Shown: positions 6,786-13,620 of the stretch, piece by piece
Numbering within the stretch: the stretch's first letter is position 1
Layout: every line of letters starts with the position of its first letter
IMG/VR virus record: IMGVR_UViG_3300031566_000047
Coordinates: 1-54,174 of that record
DNA: 54,174 nucleotides
Origin: a virus
Reading direction: 5' to 3' (one strand)
Translations under genes and position numbers: made by a program
Notes under the pieces: model-generated
Seen by the model: only the letters and a program-made list of their open reading frames with translations
The model's database searches: none
What the model was told of the DNA's origin: nothing

Positions 6786-7700
6786 TCAGTTGCCTCCCTT
6801 CAGGAGTAGGCGTCGGCTCCCCGGCAGCGTCTTTGTGAACGACGCGTACAGGTCCGGGTGGGCCTCTCGGAATGCCTTGGGGTCGAAGCGTGAGGAGTCC
6901 TTGGCCTGCTTGTAGGTCAGCAGAACGTTGCCCTCAGCGTCGGCGAGGGTGTCCGCCTCTCGGAGGGCTTGCAGGATCGTAAACCTCGCGCCCTCTTCGT
7001 CTGCCTTGAGGTCCTGCGCCCGTTGCTTGAGAGTACGCAGGGTATTGACCGCCTCTATAGCGTCCGGCATGGCAGTCACCACCTCTTCCGTCGAGGTCGC
7101 AAACCGCTTCATCGCATCGGCGAGGTTCACCGGCTCTGGCGGGGTCTGCGCCTCCACCATCTTCCAGAATGCCGCCTCCCGCTCGATGATAAGCGCCTGA
7201 AGTTCCTCGTCGCGGGGCACTTCGTAGATTCGGAAGTCAGAGCCGGCGATCAGCAGGGGAATGTCGAACACCTCCAGGCCAGACACAATCATGTTGTGCT
7301 GACACTGAATCACGTAGACTTGGGGAACCTCGTCGGTCCCCTCATCGCCCCACTCTGCGCCGGAGCGTGAGGTCTTGATCTCCAGGCCGCGCCCGTCGTC
7401 GGTGATACCGTCGAGCGTCGCTAGCATGAAGGGATGCTCCACACTCTGCATATGCCCGTACTCATCGCCGACCGGAAAGCTCACTGTCCGCCCGGTCTCG
7501 TCGGCATACTTCTGCCGAACCACCGGCTCTAGTCTCGTACCCCACTCCATCGCGGGGGTTGTCTCCTGTTCGCCTGACAGTCCGAGCTTGTCGCACCAGA
7601 CCTGATAGGGCGTTTTCCAGGGAGACAATCCGAGCACGGCGGCAGCTTCGGAGCCGCCTATGCCGTTCACTCGCTTGGGGGAAAGCGTAGCCTCACTCAC
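6786..7700 (-). CDS. YqaJ-like phage exonuclease (PD-(D/E)XK)
   Basis: 304 residues. It has the N-terminal GIGGSEAAAVLG block and WGTRLEPVV helix typical of YqaJ-type and lambda-exonuclease-like nucleases. LDGITDDGRGLEIKTSRSG follows, with the D...ExK catalytic motif (around residues 115-130), and then a Gln-rich helix (YVIQCQHNM). The enzyme would resect double-strand ends 5' to 3' and hand the strand to the annealase encoded next. The C-terminal helical domain is extended. GTG start overlapping the preceding stop. Confidence 0.88.
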   Translation of the reverse strand: MSEATLSPKRVNGIGGSEAAAVLGLSPWKTPYQVWCDKLGLSGEQETTPAMEWGTRLEPVVRQKYADETGRTVSFPVGDEYGHMQSVEHPFMLATLDGITDDGRGLEIKTSRSGAEWGDEGTDEVPQVYVIQCQHNMIVSGLEVFDIPLLIAGSDFRIYEVPRDEELQALIIEREAAFWKMVEAQTPPEPVNLADAMKRFATSTEEVVTAMPDAIEAVNTLRTLKQRAQDLKADEEGARFTILQALREADTLADAEGNVLLTYKQAKDSSRFDPKAFREAHPDLYASFTKTLPGSRRLLLKGGN

Positions 7701-7950
7701 AAGCTTCCTTCTCCTCTCCGCCGCGCTCTAGCGGCTCGAATACGCGATCAAGCGCCCATGCCACCGCGTCCACTTCATCCTTGTGGCGGCGGGTAGCCTC
7801 CGCTTCATCCATAGCGGCGCACTCCTGCCAGTAGTAACCGCAGGGCTTGTGGCGCAGTTGACAAGTGCGGCAGAAGGCGGGTACACTTCTCTTGCCTGAA
7901 GCCGCTTCGGTCCCCACGGGGGCTGAGGCGGTTTCGCTGTTACTTGCCAT
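7693..7950 (-). CDS. Small Cys/His protein
   Basis: 85 residues from ATG 7950. After a Ser/Ala-rich N-terminus comes CRTCQLRHKPCGYYWQEC (C-x2-C-x7-C-x6-C), a probable zinc site, then an acidic helix (MDEAEATRRHKDEVDAVAWA). It overlaps the exonuclease start by 8 bases. It may be a nuclease partner or DNA-binding accessory. The function is not known. Confidence 0.6.
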   Translation of the reverse strand: MASNSETASAPVGTEAASGKRSVPAFCRTCQLRHKPCGYYWQECAAMDEAEATRRHKDEVDAVAWALDRVFEPLERGGEEKEACE

Positions 7951-8224
7951 CGTGTTTCCCTTCCGGCACGAACTCGTCGGGGCGGTCATCCCATATGCGC
8001 TCACCGCGCCCATAGTCTCCGCCTCTGCGAAACTTACCGATCACGTAGTCCATGCCTGGGTAGTTCCTGTATAGGCAAGCAACGGCACTCGCATCATCGG
8101 TTACGCCATCTTCCTCTCCGATGAATTCGATCAGGTAGTCAACCGTCACGTCCTCGCCGCTCGCGGCCCTGCCGTCGAGGATGCCGTACTCATAGGCCGG
8201 GGCGGGTTCGCGTTGGGTGGTCAT
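7940..8224 (-). CDS. Hypothetical acidic protein
   Basis: 94 residues, acidic, with the tract VTVDYLIEFIGEEDGVTDDA followed by YRNYPGMDYVIGKFRRGGDY. It overlaps both neighbours (10-11 bases downstream, 4 bases upstream). No cysteine cluster or membrane segment is visible. I do not recognise a family. Small size and position fit an early phage accessory protein. Confidence 0.6.
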   Translation of the reverse strand: MTTQREPAPAYEYGILDGRAASGEDVTVDYLIEFIGEEDGVTDDASAVACLYRNYPGMDYVIGKFRRGGDYGRGERIWDDRPDEFVPEGKHDGK

Positions 8225-8553
8225 CCCTCCTCATTCTCCTCCGTCGGTTCTGGCGGGAATCTCATAGCGAAATGGTCTACGATAGTGAGTTCGGCCCGCA
8301 GGGAAACGAGGCGCTCTGCGGCAAACTCCGGGTGGGCTGCGCCAGCCACGTCGGTGACCGCCACCGCTGGCTTTGAGTCGTAAGCGCTCACCCTCTCAGT
8401 CTCCATTAGCGCCACACGAAATGCCCCGGATAGACCGGCTGCGCTACCCATGTCCGCCACAGCCTGCTCTGGCGATGTGACCACCTCGGGGGACGAGTAT
8501 CCCCCGGCCTGCTGTGTTACGCGAACCGTGTACGTCCACTGTGGATACTTCAC
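8221..8553 (-). CDS. Hypothetical early protein
   Basis: 110 residues. GTG start at 8553, overlapping the previous stop (GTGA). MKYPQWTYTVRVTQQAGGYS and SLRAELTIVDHFAMRFPPEP suggest a beta-sheet-containing small domain with a helical middle (PEQAVADMGSAAG). No family or active site is recognised. Confidence 0.6.
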   Translation of the reverse strand: MKYPQWTYTVRVTQQAGGYSSPEVVTSPEQAVADMGSAAGLSGAFRVALMETERVSAYDSKPAVAVTDVAGAAHPEFAAERLVSLRAELTIVDHFAMRFPPEPTEENEEG

Positions 8554-8771
8554 AATCTCACCTCCTCCGTCAGTCTGGCGAGCTGTTCTGCCCGCCGCCT
8601 ACAGTGCCGCTCCCTCTCCCGGCACTCCTCCGCCGGTTCGGATCGTCGCTGGCCCTCGTAGTAGACTTCTTGGCACTGCGTCTCCACAATCGCCTCCTCG
8701 AACAACTCCGCTAGAAACGTCATCTGCTTCCGTAGTGCGGCCTCTCGTCTGCTGGCTCCCGCTTTGCCCAT
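8550..8771 (-). CDS. Hypothetical small basic helical protein
   Basis: 73 residues from ATG 8771 (AGGAGGACAGC upstream). Composition is strongly charged and helical (RREAALRKQMTFLAELFEEA, then RERERHCRRRAEQLARLTEE), with scattered Cys and His but no clear metal site. A longer in-frame start at 8978 covers the neighbouring gene and is rejected. The role is unknown. Confidence 0.6.
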   Translation of the reverse strand: MGKAGASRREAALRKQMTFLAELFEEAIVETQCQEVYYEGQRRSEPAEECRERERHCRRRAEQLARLTEEVRL

Positions 8772-8805
8772 GCTGTCCTCCTCTGGGTTTGTCGGTCGCC
8801 TCGCC

Positions 8806-8821
8806 CGGTCACCTTCGACCG
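8806..8821 (-). promoter_or_regulatory. Short intergenic hairpin
   Basis: CGGTC at 8806-8810 pairs with GACCG at 8817-8821 around a 6-base loop, directly downstream of the membrane-protein gene stop and upstream of the next ribosome site. It belongs with the other gap hairpins of this operon but is shorter, so chance cannot be excluded. Confidence 0.35.
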
Positions 8822-9070
8822 TTACTGCGCGCTCACTAGCCGCCAACTCCCATCGGCGTTCTGCGGCGGAAGGTCGCGGTCTATCATCTGCGAATACCGC
8901 TCCTCCTCCACCTGTCGCTGCGGACTTTGGAGAAGACGCGGGTTCCGAGCACACTTGCGCCAACCCTCGGCGAAGCACCAGCAGACGAAACTGATAATGG
9001 CGGTGACGAAAAAGACACTCAGCAACCGCCGGATAGAGAAGTGGATTGTCGCATCGTCGTGCTTGTGCAT
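8822..9070 (-). CDS. Small single-span membrane protein
   Basis: 82 residues. ATG 9070 is preceded by GAGGAGTGCTGAT, two bases after the previous stop. A hydrophobic helix (LLSVFFVTAIISFVCWCFA, about 15-33) follows a short charged N-terminus (HKHDDATIHFSIRR), and the rest is a polar tail with coiled-coil tendency (RQVEEERYSQMIDRD). Its place is in the early region, so it could be a superinfection-exclusion or membrane-associated replication factor. This is inference only. Confidence 0.65.
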   Translation of the reverse strand: MHKHDDATIHFSIRRLLSVFFVTAIISFVCWCFAEGWRKCARNPRLLQSPQRQVEEERYSQMIDRDLPPQNADGSWRLVSAQ

Positions 9071-9071
9071 A

Positions 9072-9749
9072 TCAGCACTCCTCGTTCGGGGGATAGGGCT
9101 TCCAGGGGACTTCGCCGGACAAGGCAACGTTGCAGCGGTAGCATTCCGTCGCGTTATGGAGAACAATACACCCACACTTTCCGCAACTCGGGACTGCGTC
9201 CTGGCGCGCCACCTTCGGCCACGTCTGCTTCTGCTTCTCCGGCAGCGGCTCTCCCGCAAGGCACTCGCCGCCCGCGTCGCGGATGGCCGCGAGAACTTCG
9301 GGAATGCCGTCCGTCGCAGCGCTTCGTGTGGCAACAGTAGTGCCGCGGGGTACCCGATAGACGCCGACGATCTGTTGATACCAGGGCGACGTAAATCGTT
9401 CCCCAACCTGAAACAGCATCGACCTCCATCCGCGGGGGCATTCGGTAGGGTCGGTTGCCAACAGCACCTTCACCGCCATCTTGCCCTTGTCGAGGCACTG
9501 CTCGGGCTTGCACGGCGGAGCTTCCTGGGCACGTTGCTTCGCGGCTTCGAGCAAGTGGTCTACTCCCTGTGCGGGACGCTTAGTGTGAGCGATTTTTAGC
9601 GCCTCCGTTATCGAGCCAGTGGGCACATGAGACCACAGCAACTCCCACAGTGCCTCTCCGCTCTCCACGTAATTGCACCCGCTCGGCACCACACTTATCG
9701 TTGCTTCACCGTCACAGAGTATGGGGTACTCGCGTCTAAGCTTTCCCAT
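9072..9749 (-). CDS. Hypothetical protein with C-terminal zinc ribbon
   Basis: 225 residues. I chose ATG 9749 with AGGAGG five bases upstream. The C-terminal CGKCGCIVLHNATECYRCN is a four-Cys zinc ribbon. Residues 85-150 (MAVKVLLATDPTECPRGW, RFTSPWYQQIVGVYRVPRGT) look like a mixed alpha/beta domain. No catalytic motif is recognised. The zinc ribbon suggests DNA, RNA or protein contact. Confidence 0.65.
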   Translation of the reverse strand: MGKLRREYPILCDGEATISVVPSGCNYVESGEALWELLWSHVPTGSITEALKIAHTKRPAQGVDHLLEAAKQRAQEAPPCKPEQCLDKGKMAVKVLLATDPTECPRGWRSMLFQVGERFTSPWYQQIVGVYRVPRGTTVATRSAATDGIPEVLAAIRDAGGECLAGEPLPEKQKQTWPKVARQDAVPSCGKCGCIVLHNATECYRCNVALSGEVPWKPYPPNEEC

Positions 9750-9763
9750 CACATCCTCCTCTC

Positions 9764-9775
9764 GCCCCCACGGGC
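9764..9775 (-). promoter_or_regulatory. Short GC hairpin before gene
   Basis: GCCC (9764-9767) and GGGC (9772-9775) can pair around four bases immediately upstream of the AGGAGG site of the next gene. It is small, but it lies in the same position relative to a start as the larger hairpins of this phage. Weak evidence alone. Confidence 0.25.
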
Positions 9776-9785
9776 TTATGACTGC

Positions 9786-10256
9786 TCACAAACGCCCGAC
9801 TGGCGGCCATGGCTGTTCGGGGGGAGTGTATTTGACCGCCAGCCGGACGAGATACGCTGCCGGGCCGCACGATGTTCCAGACGAGCAGCACTCAGAACCA
9901 TCAGCGCAGTCAGTTGTGGCGCGGCCCGACTGTTTGGTGGGTAGCCCCTCCCGGTAACGCGGGTGTGCCGACGAGCGCGACCGGGGTTGCGGGGCCATCG
10001 GTCCCCTCCTTGTGAGTATGATTGCGGCCGCGGGGCGCGAAGGGGCGTCTGATCCGAGGAGGTGACCGCGCCCCGCGGTTTGCGGCGGACTCACCCTGAT
10101 TGAGGCGCTGCAATGATGGCAGAGGGCGAGGGAGGAAAGTTCCCCGCCCCCCAGGACGGAGGCTGCGCCACCGCACAGTCCAAACCCCGCGGCCAACTGC
10201 GACCGCTTCTCTGCCGCCTGTGTGTATTCTGGTATGAGGGCCGCGGGGGTCATCAT
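9786..10256 (-). CDS. Doubtful ORF; internal start with good RBS at 9998
   Basis: A frame of 156 codons from ATG 10256, coupled to the previous stop. The composition is uneven (GGAASVLGGGELSS; ALCHHCS), and it may not be coding throughout. A second start at 9998 (MAPQPRSRSS) has AAGGAGGGG six bases upstream and would give a 70-residue protein with two Cys pairs (CADGSECCSSGTSC). I am confident that this shorter version is the better supported one, but not that either is expressed. Confidence 0.4.
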   Translation of the reverse strand: MMTPAALIPEYTQAAEKRSQLAAGFGLCGGAASVLGGGELSSLALCHHCSASIRVSPPQTAGRGHLLGSDAPSRPAAAIILTRRGPMAPQPRSRSSAHPRYREGLPTKQSGRATTDCADGSECCSSGTSCGPAAYLVRLAVKYTPPEQPWPPVGRL

Positions 10257-10453
10257 CGAGCCTCCGAGAGATGATTGCAGGGGCCGCCAGCACCCTCGCG
10301 GATGGCCTCGCCCGACGGCCCCTGAAGGGGAATCTCCACCCATGAGGCAGAGCCTGTTATTCGTTTGTCTGTTCGCAGTCCAATCATTCTGTGGAATAAC
10401 CTATTGGCGACTTGTTCCTCGACGGCCTTTCGCTCGGATGGGGTATAATCCAC
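10253..10453 (-). CDS. Hypothetical small protein
   Basis: 66 residues, GTG start at 10453, with no clear ribosome site. The N-terminal helix (SERKAVEEQVANRLFHRMIG) looks real, while the C-terminus (GPSGEAIREGAGGPCN) is low-complexity. It lies just after the HTH gene in the same direction, so it may be cotranscribed from the 10.77 kb promoter. Confidence 0.45.
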   Translation of the reverse strand: MDYTPSERKAVEEQVANRLFHRMIGLRTDKRITGSASWVEIPLQGPSGEAIREGAGGPCNHLSEAR

Positions 10454-10473
10454 GTTATATCGTAAGTGGAACC

Positions 10474-10734
10474 CTAACGCCCTCCTGCCCTCTGCGCCAG
10501 AATCTCGTCAAGCGCCTTGCGGATCGTGCGGAGTTCAGAAAGCCGGACCCCTTGAACCGCGGACTTCTCGCTGAGTCGTTCCCACAACCATTTCTCGTCG
10601 CAGTTCATGTGCCGCGCGAGCGCCGAAAAGCTAATTCCCTTCGCCCGACGCCGAGTATTCAGGGCGGTGCGGTCCCGGCGGCTCGCCAGTCGATCTCGCT
10701 TTTCTTCCATTACGGCGATTCCCTCTGTCATCAT
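10474..10734 (-). CDS. HTH transcriptional regulator, candidate lysogeny repressor
   Basis: 86 residues. After a basic N-terminus, residues 31-65 (RAKGISFSALARHMNCDEKW, LWERLS) form a helix-turn-helix of the lambda-repressor-like class, followed by a helix (LSELRTIRKALDEIL). It lacks the C-terminal domain of full repressors, so it could be a Cro-like or short CI-like protein. The promoter upstream would start transcription at or next to its ATG, giving a leaderless mRNA as for lambda cI. Divergent from the integrase, so it probably controls the switch. Confidence 0.75.
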   Translation of the reverse strand: MMTEGIAVMEEKRDRLASRRDRTALNTRRRAKGISFSALARHMNCDEKWLWERLSEKSAVQGVRLSELRTIRKALDEILAQRAGGR

Positions 10735-10741
10735 GGAGCCT

Positions 10742-10770
10742 ATTCTAAACCCTCAATTCCACGTTGTCAA
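10742..10770 (-). promoter_or_regulatory. Sigma70-type promoter of the HTH gene
   Basis: TTGACA (10765-10770) and TAGAAT (10742-10747) on the minus strand with exactly 17 bases between. The -10 ends seven bases before the ATG at 10734, so the mRNA should have little or no leader. The sequence around the -35 (CCCCTTGACAACG) recurs at 51.69 kb. Confidence 0.8.
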
Positions 10771-10821
10771 GGGGTTTTACCATGGATTTAAGAAATATTT
10801 CCGGGCGGACAGACCTTTTCG

Positions 10822-10830
10822 TGCTACAAT
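10822..10830 (+). promoter_or_regulatory. Extended -10 promoter of the integrase
   Basis: TGCTACAAT on the plus strand matches the extended -10 form (TGn followed by TACAAT). No good -35 lies 16-18 bases upstream, as usual for extended -10 promoters. Transcription would start near 10837 and give a leader of about 43 bases before the integrase ATG. The rest of the 10771-10879 gap shows nothing else clear. Confidence 0.55.
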
Positions 10831-10879
10831 GCCCCCAGTAGAAAGGGACGCAGAATGTGGCATATGAAGGCTGGATACC

Positions 10880-11860
10880 ATGCCGGGACTATCTCGTGAG
10901 GAGTTCCCCGGCGCTATCAACTCCTTTTTGGGCTACCTTTCTGACTACCGGCGCTGCGCTAAAGGGACGATACGGGCGTATGGCTACGACCTGCAGCTAT
11001 TTACGCGGTTCCTACGGCTGCGCCACGCCCAACTGACTGAGCCTGCCGAAGTCACCCGCGAGATCGTCGTGGAGTATGCCCGGGAGCTGAGCGGTGGCCC
11101 AACGACGGTTCGGCGGCGCCTCTCGGCATTGGGGTCATTCTATAAGTACCTCGTCATCACTGGGCAGATTGCCTCAAATCCTGTCTATGGGATTCCGCTC
11201 CCCCAGAAGAATCGCCCCCTGCCGAAGGCACTCACGTTGCTCGAACTTGATGCGCTGCTCCTGGCGGCGGAGAAGCCCTGGCATCGCGCGGCACTCTGGC
11301 TATTCTGCGGCACCGGGATTCGCGCGACCGAACTGGCGGAAATCCGCCTTGAAGACGTGGACTTGCAGGCGGCCACTTTACGGGTGCACGGCAAGGGGAA
11401 CAAAGAGCGCATGGTGCCCCTCTCTACTGCCGTCATCCGGGCGATCTATCAATATCTCCCCTACCGCCATCCATGGCGAACCGTAGACACCCTGCTCGTC
11501 AACGACTATGGCAGGCCTCTCACGGGCCGTCACCTCTATCAGGTAGTCAAGTCGTTGGTAAAGCGGGCGGGTCTTGAGCCAAAGTCGGGGGAGTCGCCGG
11601 ACCCCCATGCGAAGAGCATCTCGCCCCACTGCTTCCGGCATACCTTCGCCACACAACTCGTCCGGAATGGAGTAGACATCCGCACGGTGCAGGAGCTTCT
11701 CGGGCACGCGGAACTCTCTACCACGGCCCGGTATCTGGCGGTGGATACGAACCAGAAGCGGGCAGCGGTGGAGACTCTGGCAAATTCCATGCAGGGGCGG
11801 GATGTGGTATACTCATCCCTGCATGGGCGGGAAGGGGGCCATCATGCCCGAGATGATTGA
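10880..11860 (+). CDS. int: Tyrosine recombinase / phage integrase
   Basis: 326 residues, Xer-like size. The N-terminal SAM-like core-binding domain (residues 10-95, LGYLSDYRRCAKGTIRAYGY) precedes the catalytic domain. All catalytic residues are visible: Arg148 (GTGIRATEL), Lys172 (GKGNKERMVP), His250 and Arg253 (HCFRH), His276 (LLGHAELSTT) and nucleophile Tyr285. It would integrate and excise the phage DNA at an att site. It is the first plus-strand gene after the divergent regulatory region, and its 3' end overlaps the next cargo gene by 17 bases. No att site could be identified from one sequence. Confidence 0.95.
   Translation: MPGLSREEFPGAINSFLGYLSDYRRCAKGTIRAYGYDLQLFTRFLRLRHAQLTEPAEVTREIVVEYARELSGGPTTVRRRLSALGSFYKYLVITGQIASNPVYGIPLPQKNRPLPKALTLLELDALLLAAEKPWHRAALWLFCGTGIRATELAEIRLEDVDLQAATLRVHGKGNKERMVPLSTAVIRAIYQYLPYRHPWRTVDTLLVNDYGRPLTGRHLYQVVKSLVKRAGLEPKSGESPDPHAKSISPHCFRHTFATQLVRNGVDIRTVQELLGHAELSTTARYLAVDTNQKRAAVETLANSMQGRDVVYSSLHGREGGHHARDD
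11788..11825 (+). promoter_or_regulatory. Inverted repeat flanking a TATACT box
   Basis: CATGCAGGG (11788-11796) with GATG (11801-11804), and CATCCCTGCATG (11814-11825), form an imperfect inverted repeat whose centre holds TATACT (11808-11813), a good -10 hexamer. It lies at the end of the integrase gene, 18 bases before the start of the first cargo gene. It may be a promoter/operator for the cargo genes. No good -35 is visible. Confidence 0.4.
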
Positions 11861-12212
11861 CTGCCCTGGCTGCGGAGCCGCGAATTCGATCCACCGAGAA
11901 GGTTGCTTCAACTGCGGTGGCCTATTGCCGGGGACCTCAAGGGAATTCGCTTCTACCGATAGGGTACCACGAGGGGACGCGCCGGTAGCCGCCCTCGTCC
12001 TCGGCATTGTCACTCTGTTCTTCTTTGGCATCCCGCTCATAGGTCCCGCCCTAGCAATTCTCGGGATAGTCTTCGCACGGCGTTCCACCAACGGCTCGAA
12101 CCCCGGCATGGCGACGGCCGGATTGGTATGCAGTATCGTTGGACTCGTGCTTGCAGTCGCCTGGATTCCAGTCTATATCATCATATGGCAGTCGTTGCCG
12201 TTTGTCCCGTGA
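11844..12212 (+). CDS. Zinc-ribbon membrane protein (DUF4190-like)
   Basis: 122 residues. CPGCGAANSIHREGCFNCGG at residues 6-25 is a four-Cys zinc ribbon. Two hydrophobic stretches follow (VAALVLGIVTLFFFGIPLIG with ALAILGIVFA, then MATAGLVCSIVGLVLAVAWI), the GLAxAGLxxGxxGLxL-like pattern of DUF4190 membrane proteins common in bacterial chromosomes. ATG 11844 is favoured by GGGAAGGGGG upstream. It overlaps the integrase end and is followed by the pseudopilin, so it is probably cargo carried by the prophage. The function of the family is unknown. Confidence 0.7.
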   Translation: MPEMIDCPGCGAANSIHREGCFNCGGLLPGTSREFASTDRVPRGDAPVAALVLGIVTLFFFGIPLIGPALAILGIVFARRSTNGSNPGMATAGLVCSIVGLVLAVAWIPVYIIIWQSLPFVP

Positions 12213-12251
12213 ACCCCGCCGGGAAGTCACATTCTGCATAGGGGGACGGAG

Positions 12252-12782
12252 ATGCTAAGACGACGCGGCTTTACCTTGATCGAAATTCTGGTCGTTATCC
12301 TCATGATGCTGATACTGATCGCCATCGCCTTTCCGGTATTCGGGGCGGCGAAGGCGAGGGCACACCAATTGGCCTGCGGCTCGAATCTAAAACGGATCGC
12401 CGCCCTGTGTGTCATGCACTACGACATGTATAGTTCCCATCCGTCAGTCGCCGATTATGGGGTTCTAGCAGAACTGGATGGGCTAGAATATTGCCCCGAT
12501 GCTCCCGAGGACATAGACACATACGCCGACAACTGGAACCCATGGCCCGCCGACAAGGAACAACTTATAGTCGGTACTACGACTACCGTAACTGGCGCAT
12601 TTGTGCTCGCCCCAGAAGACCAACCGTGGGCCATCAATGATGCCGATGTCATCCGAACATTCTGTGAGCACCGCGGGACCTGGATAATTCTATGGTGTGA
12701 TGGCCATATCACGAGAGAGAAGAGCAATCCGCTAGAGATGGAGGGTTGGGACCCCGAAGCATACGGGAAACCCAACGCATAG
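12252..12782 (+). CDS. Prepilin-like protein with H-X9-DG motif
   Basis: 176 residues. The N-terminus MLRRRGFTLIEILVV is a class III signal peptide: prepilin peptidase would cut after Gly6 and methylate Phe7, and the conserved Glu at +5 is Glu11, followed by a hydrophobic helix to about residue 30. Near the C-terminus His140, nine residues, then Asp150-Gly151 (HRGTWIILWCDG) match the H-X9-DG motif of pseudopilins common in Planctomycetota, Verrucomicrobiota and Armatimonadota. It would be assembled by, or interfere with, the host type IV pilus or type II secretion machinery. Very unusual for a phage; most likely lysogenic-conversion cargo. Confidence 0.85.
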   Translation: MLRRRGFTLIEILVVILMMLILIAIAFPVFGAAKARAHQLACGSNLKRIAALCVMHYDMYSSHPSVADYGVLAELDGLEYCPDAPEDIDTYADNWNPWPADKEQLIVGTTTTVTGAFVLAPEDQPWAINDADVIRTFCEHRGTWIILWCDGHITREKSNPLEMEGWDPEAYGKPNA

Positions 12783-12791
12783 GGACGAGGG

Positions 12792-12816
12792 AGGCCCCGG
12801 TTACCGGCCGGGGCCT
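12792..12816. terminator. Bidirectional terminator between convergent genes
   Basis: AGGCCCCGG (12792-12800) pairs perfectly with CCGGGGCCT (12808-12816) around a 7-base loop. It begins ten bases after the pseudopilin stop and overlaps the end of the opposing HTH gene. The tail after the stem is short in T (CTTGCC on the plus strand), so termination strength is unclear, but the position between converging genes is typical. Confidence 0.6.
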
Positions 12817-12995
12817 TGCCGCGCCACCAGCTCATCTAGCGCCTTCGCGTTTCTCTTGTCGGGGGCGAACCGTCCCTTCACCCACCGATTCACCGTATAG
12901 AAGCTCACATCGAGGGCGACGGCTAGGGCCTCCAGGGAGCCGAGGCGGTCGGCGAGGGCTTGGATTCGTTCTGGCGTCCAGTGGTTAGGTCGCAT
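12801..12995 (-). CDS. Small HTH DNA-binding protein
   Basis: 64 residues from ATG 12995. TPERIQALADRLGSLEALAV followed by ALDVSFYTVNRWVKGR is a helix-turn-helix of the phage regulator type (a Cro- or YdaS-like size). The longer in-frame start at 13142 covers the neighbouring gene and is rejected. It is the last gene of the operon read from the 14.87 kb promoter, so it may give feedback on the palindromic operator there. That target is inference. Confidence 0.7.
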   Translation of the reverse strand: MRPNHWTPERIQALADRLGSLEALAVALDVSFYTVNRWVKGRFAPDKRNAKALDELVARQGPGR

Positions 12996-13191
12996 CGGTA
13001 TTCTCCTCAAACCCCGGCCCGTCGGTGGACAGGCTGAGGCGAAACGTTGTCTTTGTCGTCGCGTCAAAGTGTCCGATAGTGGTCCCATCGCAGTCCACCA
13101 GTCGGGCGAACGTATCCCCGCGCTCCAGCATCGCGGCGACACGTCTCAGAAGGCTTGCGATCTGTTGTAGTCTAGGCATTTCGTTCCTCAC
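12985..13191 (-). CDS. Hypothetical small protein
   Basis: 68 residues with GTG at 13191 coupled to the previous stop. An ATG at 13179 preceded by GGTGAGG is an equally good start. PRLQQIASLLRRVAAMLERG is an amphipathic helix, followed by short strands (ATTKTTFRLSLSTDG). It overlaps the HTH gene by 11 bases. No family recognised. Confidence 0.6.
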   Translation of the reverse strand: MRNEMPRLQQIASLLRRVAAMLERGDTFARLVDCDGTTIGHFDATTKTTFRLSLSTDGPGFEENTDAT

Positions 13192-13406
13192 CTTCGCCTT
13201 CGCGCTAGGAACTTCGCACCCTCAACAATCGGATTCCAGGCTCTCGCCATGACCGTCGCCCTGTCTCTCGGTGAGAGCTTCGCCAGCACGGGCCGCCGCA
13301 GGTGCAGCGCGCAGTCCGCGCAGATGTAGCGTTCCGAGCGTCCCGGTAGTCGGATGGGGTCCGGGCACTCCGTCCAGGGCCTGTGGCAGCGGGGGCAGGT
13401 GGTCAT
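13188..13406 (-). CDS. Small zinc-ribbon protein
   Basis: 72 residues. CPRCHRPW (5-12) and YICADC (29-34) form a C-x2-C ... C-x2-C zinc site, followed by a basic helix (LSPRDRATVMARAWNPIV) ending in ARRRR. DNA or RNA binding is plausible. ATG 13406 overlaps the previous stop. Its upstream neighbour has a similar zinc ribbon, so they may be diverged duplicates. Confidence 0.65.
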   Translation of the reverse strand: MTTCPRCHRPWTECPDPIRLPGRSERYICADCALHLRRPVLAKLSPRDRATVMARAWNPIVEGAKFLARRRR

Positions 13407-13612
13407 CGCTTGCCGCGCTTCGCGCTGCCCTGTACTTTTCGCAGGAAGGTCTGTCCAGTCGCAAGGGTGCAGGCATCGCACAGGTAGTGAGTATCTTTCG
13501 GATGGGCCTGCATAGTCGTCACCCGTCCGCAAGCCGGGCAGATGAGGTCTCGGATTTCGCGCCGGCGACTGTCTGCCAGGATAGCGTCAATGTCTAGCCG
13601 CTTCGCCATCAT
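13403..13612 (-). CDS. Small zinc-ribbon protein
   Basis: 69 residues (ATG 13612 or 13609, AGGAGAGA upstream). ICPACGRVTT and YLCDACTLA give two C-x2-C pairs, and the basic C-terminus (RKVQGSAKRGKR) suggests nucleic-acid contact. It shares the general plan of the gene that follows. It is preceded by a hairpin cassette at 13621-13694. Confidence 0.65.
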   Translation of the reverse strand: MMAKRLDIDAILADSRRREIRDLICPACGRVTTMQAHPKDTHYLCDACTLATGQTFLRKVQGSAKRGKR

Positions 13613-13620
13613 TCTCTCCT

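Noticed and set aside
10080-10240. GAGGAAAGTTCC resembling an RNase P RNA signature
   Set aside because: Other RNase P conserved blocks (ACAGAAA, GGTAAGAGC) are missing and the flanks are inconsistent.
10880-12250. Attachment site (attP) near the integrase
   Set aside because: Without the integrated or excised counterpart no core can be told from other short repeats.
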